From contig MPMP01000026.1 in NCBI GenBank assembly GCA_002238565.1, positions 1-54,772 on the forward strand: a DNA stretch of 54,772 bases, written 5' to 3'. Positions within the stretch are counted from its first letter, which is position 1, and each line of letters begins with the position of its first letter. The notes beneath the pieces were generated by a model, which was given only the letters and a program-made list of their open reading frames with translations, searched no databases and was not told where the DNA came from. Below, one piece after another: positions 54,382 through 54,772 of the stretch. The translations under genes and the position numbers were made by a program. This stretch comes from Albidovulum sp. bin36 (GTDB lineage: Bacteria; Pseudomonadota; Alphaproteobacteria; Rhodobacterales; Rhodobacteraceae).

Positions 54382-54772
54382 GGCTCGGTCCTTTTGGCTT
54401 TGGAGTCGTACTGGGAGAGGTCGTGGCCGCGCACCGGGACGTCGGGCAGGTCGAGCGGCACCGGCGGCGGGTCGCCGCGCTCCCGGCGGCGGGCGGCCAG
54501 GTGCAGGCGGACGGTGTTGGGATGCGGGCTGTCGCTTTCGCGGGCGCGGGCGACCGCGGCCGCCAGCTCGTCGGCGCCGTAGCTGTCGAGCAGCCGAAGC
54601 AGGTCGGCAACTATCGGCCCGAGGCTGTATCGGCGCTTGACAGCGTCGACGAGCATGCTTTCGACCGCGGGAACCGCGTGGATGAGGCGGTTCTGGCCGC
54701 GGTGGACGCCGGCCTCGCGCTTTCGCTTGATCAGGGCGTCGATATGCCTGGGGTCTTCGATCTGGGCGCCCT
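54378..54772 (-). CDS. istA: IstA-type transposase, C-terminal part (5' end beyond window)
   Basis: At least 131 codons remain open to the right edge; upstream of the ATG at 54656 the frame continues as IEDPRHIDALIKRKREAGVH and RGQNRLIHAVPA, so the gene begins outside. The sequence YSLGPIVADLLRLLDSYGADEL and the following Arg-rich tail match the C-terminal region of IS21 transposases, after the DDE catalytic core. Overlap with istB by four bases is the family rule and supports the call. Confidence 0.82.
   Translation of the reverse strand, partial: GAQIEDPRHIDALIKRKREAGVHRGQNRLIHAVPAVESMLVDAVKRRYSLGPIVADLLRLLDSYGADELAAAVARARESDSPHPNTVRLHLAARRRERGDPPPVPLDLPDVPVRGHDLSQYDSKAKRTEP

Noticed and set aside
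52346..54582. Very long plus-strand frames over the IS21-type region (for example about 550 codons)
   Set aside because: They are antisense to istB, istA and the TOPRIM gene, which have strong motifs; the GC-rich composition suppresses stops in the opposite frames.
1..54772. CRISPR array or phage cluster
   Set aside because: No regularly spaced repeats, cas genes or phage structural genes are visible on either strand.

Overview
The window looks like chromosome from a free-living or host-associated alphaproteobacterium. The main signs are an F-type ATP synthase Fo operon with separate b and b' subunits behind AtpI, a DUF1285 gene divergent from a MoxR-DUF58-DUF4159 operon, a chorismate mutase in front of rpsP-rimM-trmD-rplS-rpmE, and several ABC-transport operons. 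Base composition is moderately GC-rich (roughly 60% by eye) except for the last ~2 kb, which is clearly richer. The genus cannot be named from sequence alone.

Layout. (1) 1-2010: an AAA/STAND-type ATPase ending in ankyrin repeats runs off the left edge, followed by the decayed remnant of a second copy of the same family. (2) 2024-8564, minus strand: a carbohydrate (CUT1-type) ABC operon of binding protein, two permeases and an ATPase, with a NIF3-family gene and a signal-less NMT1/THI5-like gene placed inside it. (3) 10060-12456: a solitary AceE/transketolase-like thiamine-diphosphate enzyme. (4) 12582-19981: the MoxR/DUF58/BatA-DUF4159 membrane operon and divergent DUF1285. (5) 20096-23133: polA and a small zinc-finger gene. 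(6) 24401-28026: a MalY-type C-S lyase and a fused double peptide-ABC ATPase.

(7) 28133-36462, plus strand: a tandem-rhodanese sulfurtransferase, then a compact operon of peptide binding protein, DppB- and DppC-like permeases, a signal-less family-5 binding-protein homologue, a VOC protein and a NACHT/STAND-like NTPase fused to an FGE-sulfatase (SUMF1) domain. The last two are translationally coupled by a GTGA overlap. This is the most unusual module of the window. (8) 36873-47267: SRPBCC protein, FAD amino-acid oxidase-like protein, HIT hydrolase, PfkB kinase, nth divergent from an AraC-Ogt repair protein, the Fo operon, an ArsR-type regulator and an EamA exporter. (9) 47584-50641: chorismate mutase, the ribosomal/tRNA-modification operon, rpmE and tRNA-Arg(ACG). 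(10) 50642-54772: accessory DNA with a two-gene HEPN-type module and an IS21-type istA-istB pair followed by a TOPRIM/DUF3991 primase-like gene, which runs off the right edge.

The two ABC operons share two features: a strong stem-loop directly after the binding-protein gene, and a later gene that encodes a binding-protein homologue with no signal peptide. Starts were moved from the longest frame wherever a Shine-Dalgarno sequence, a stop/start overlap or the family N-terminus argued for it.
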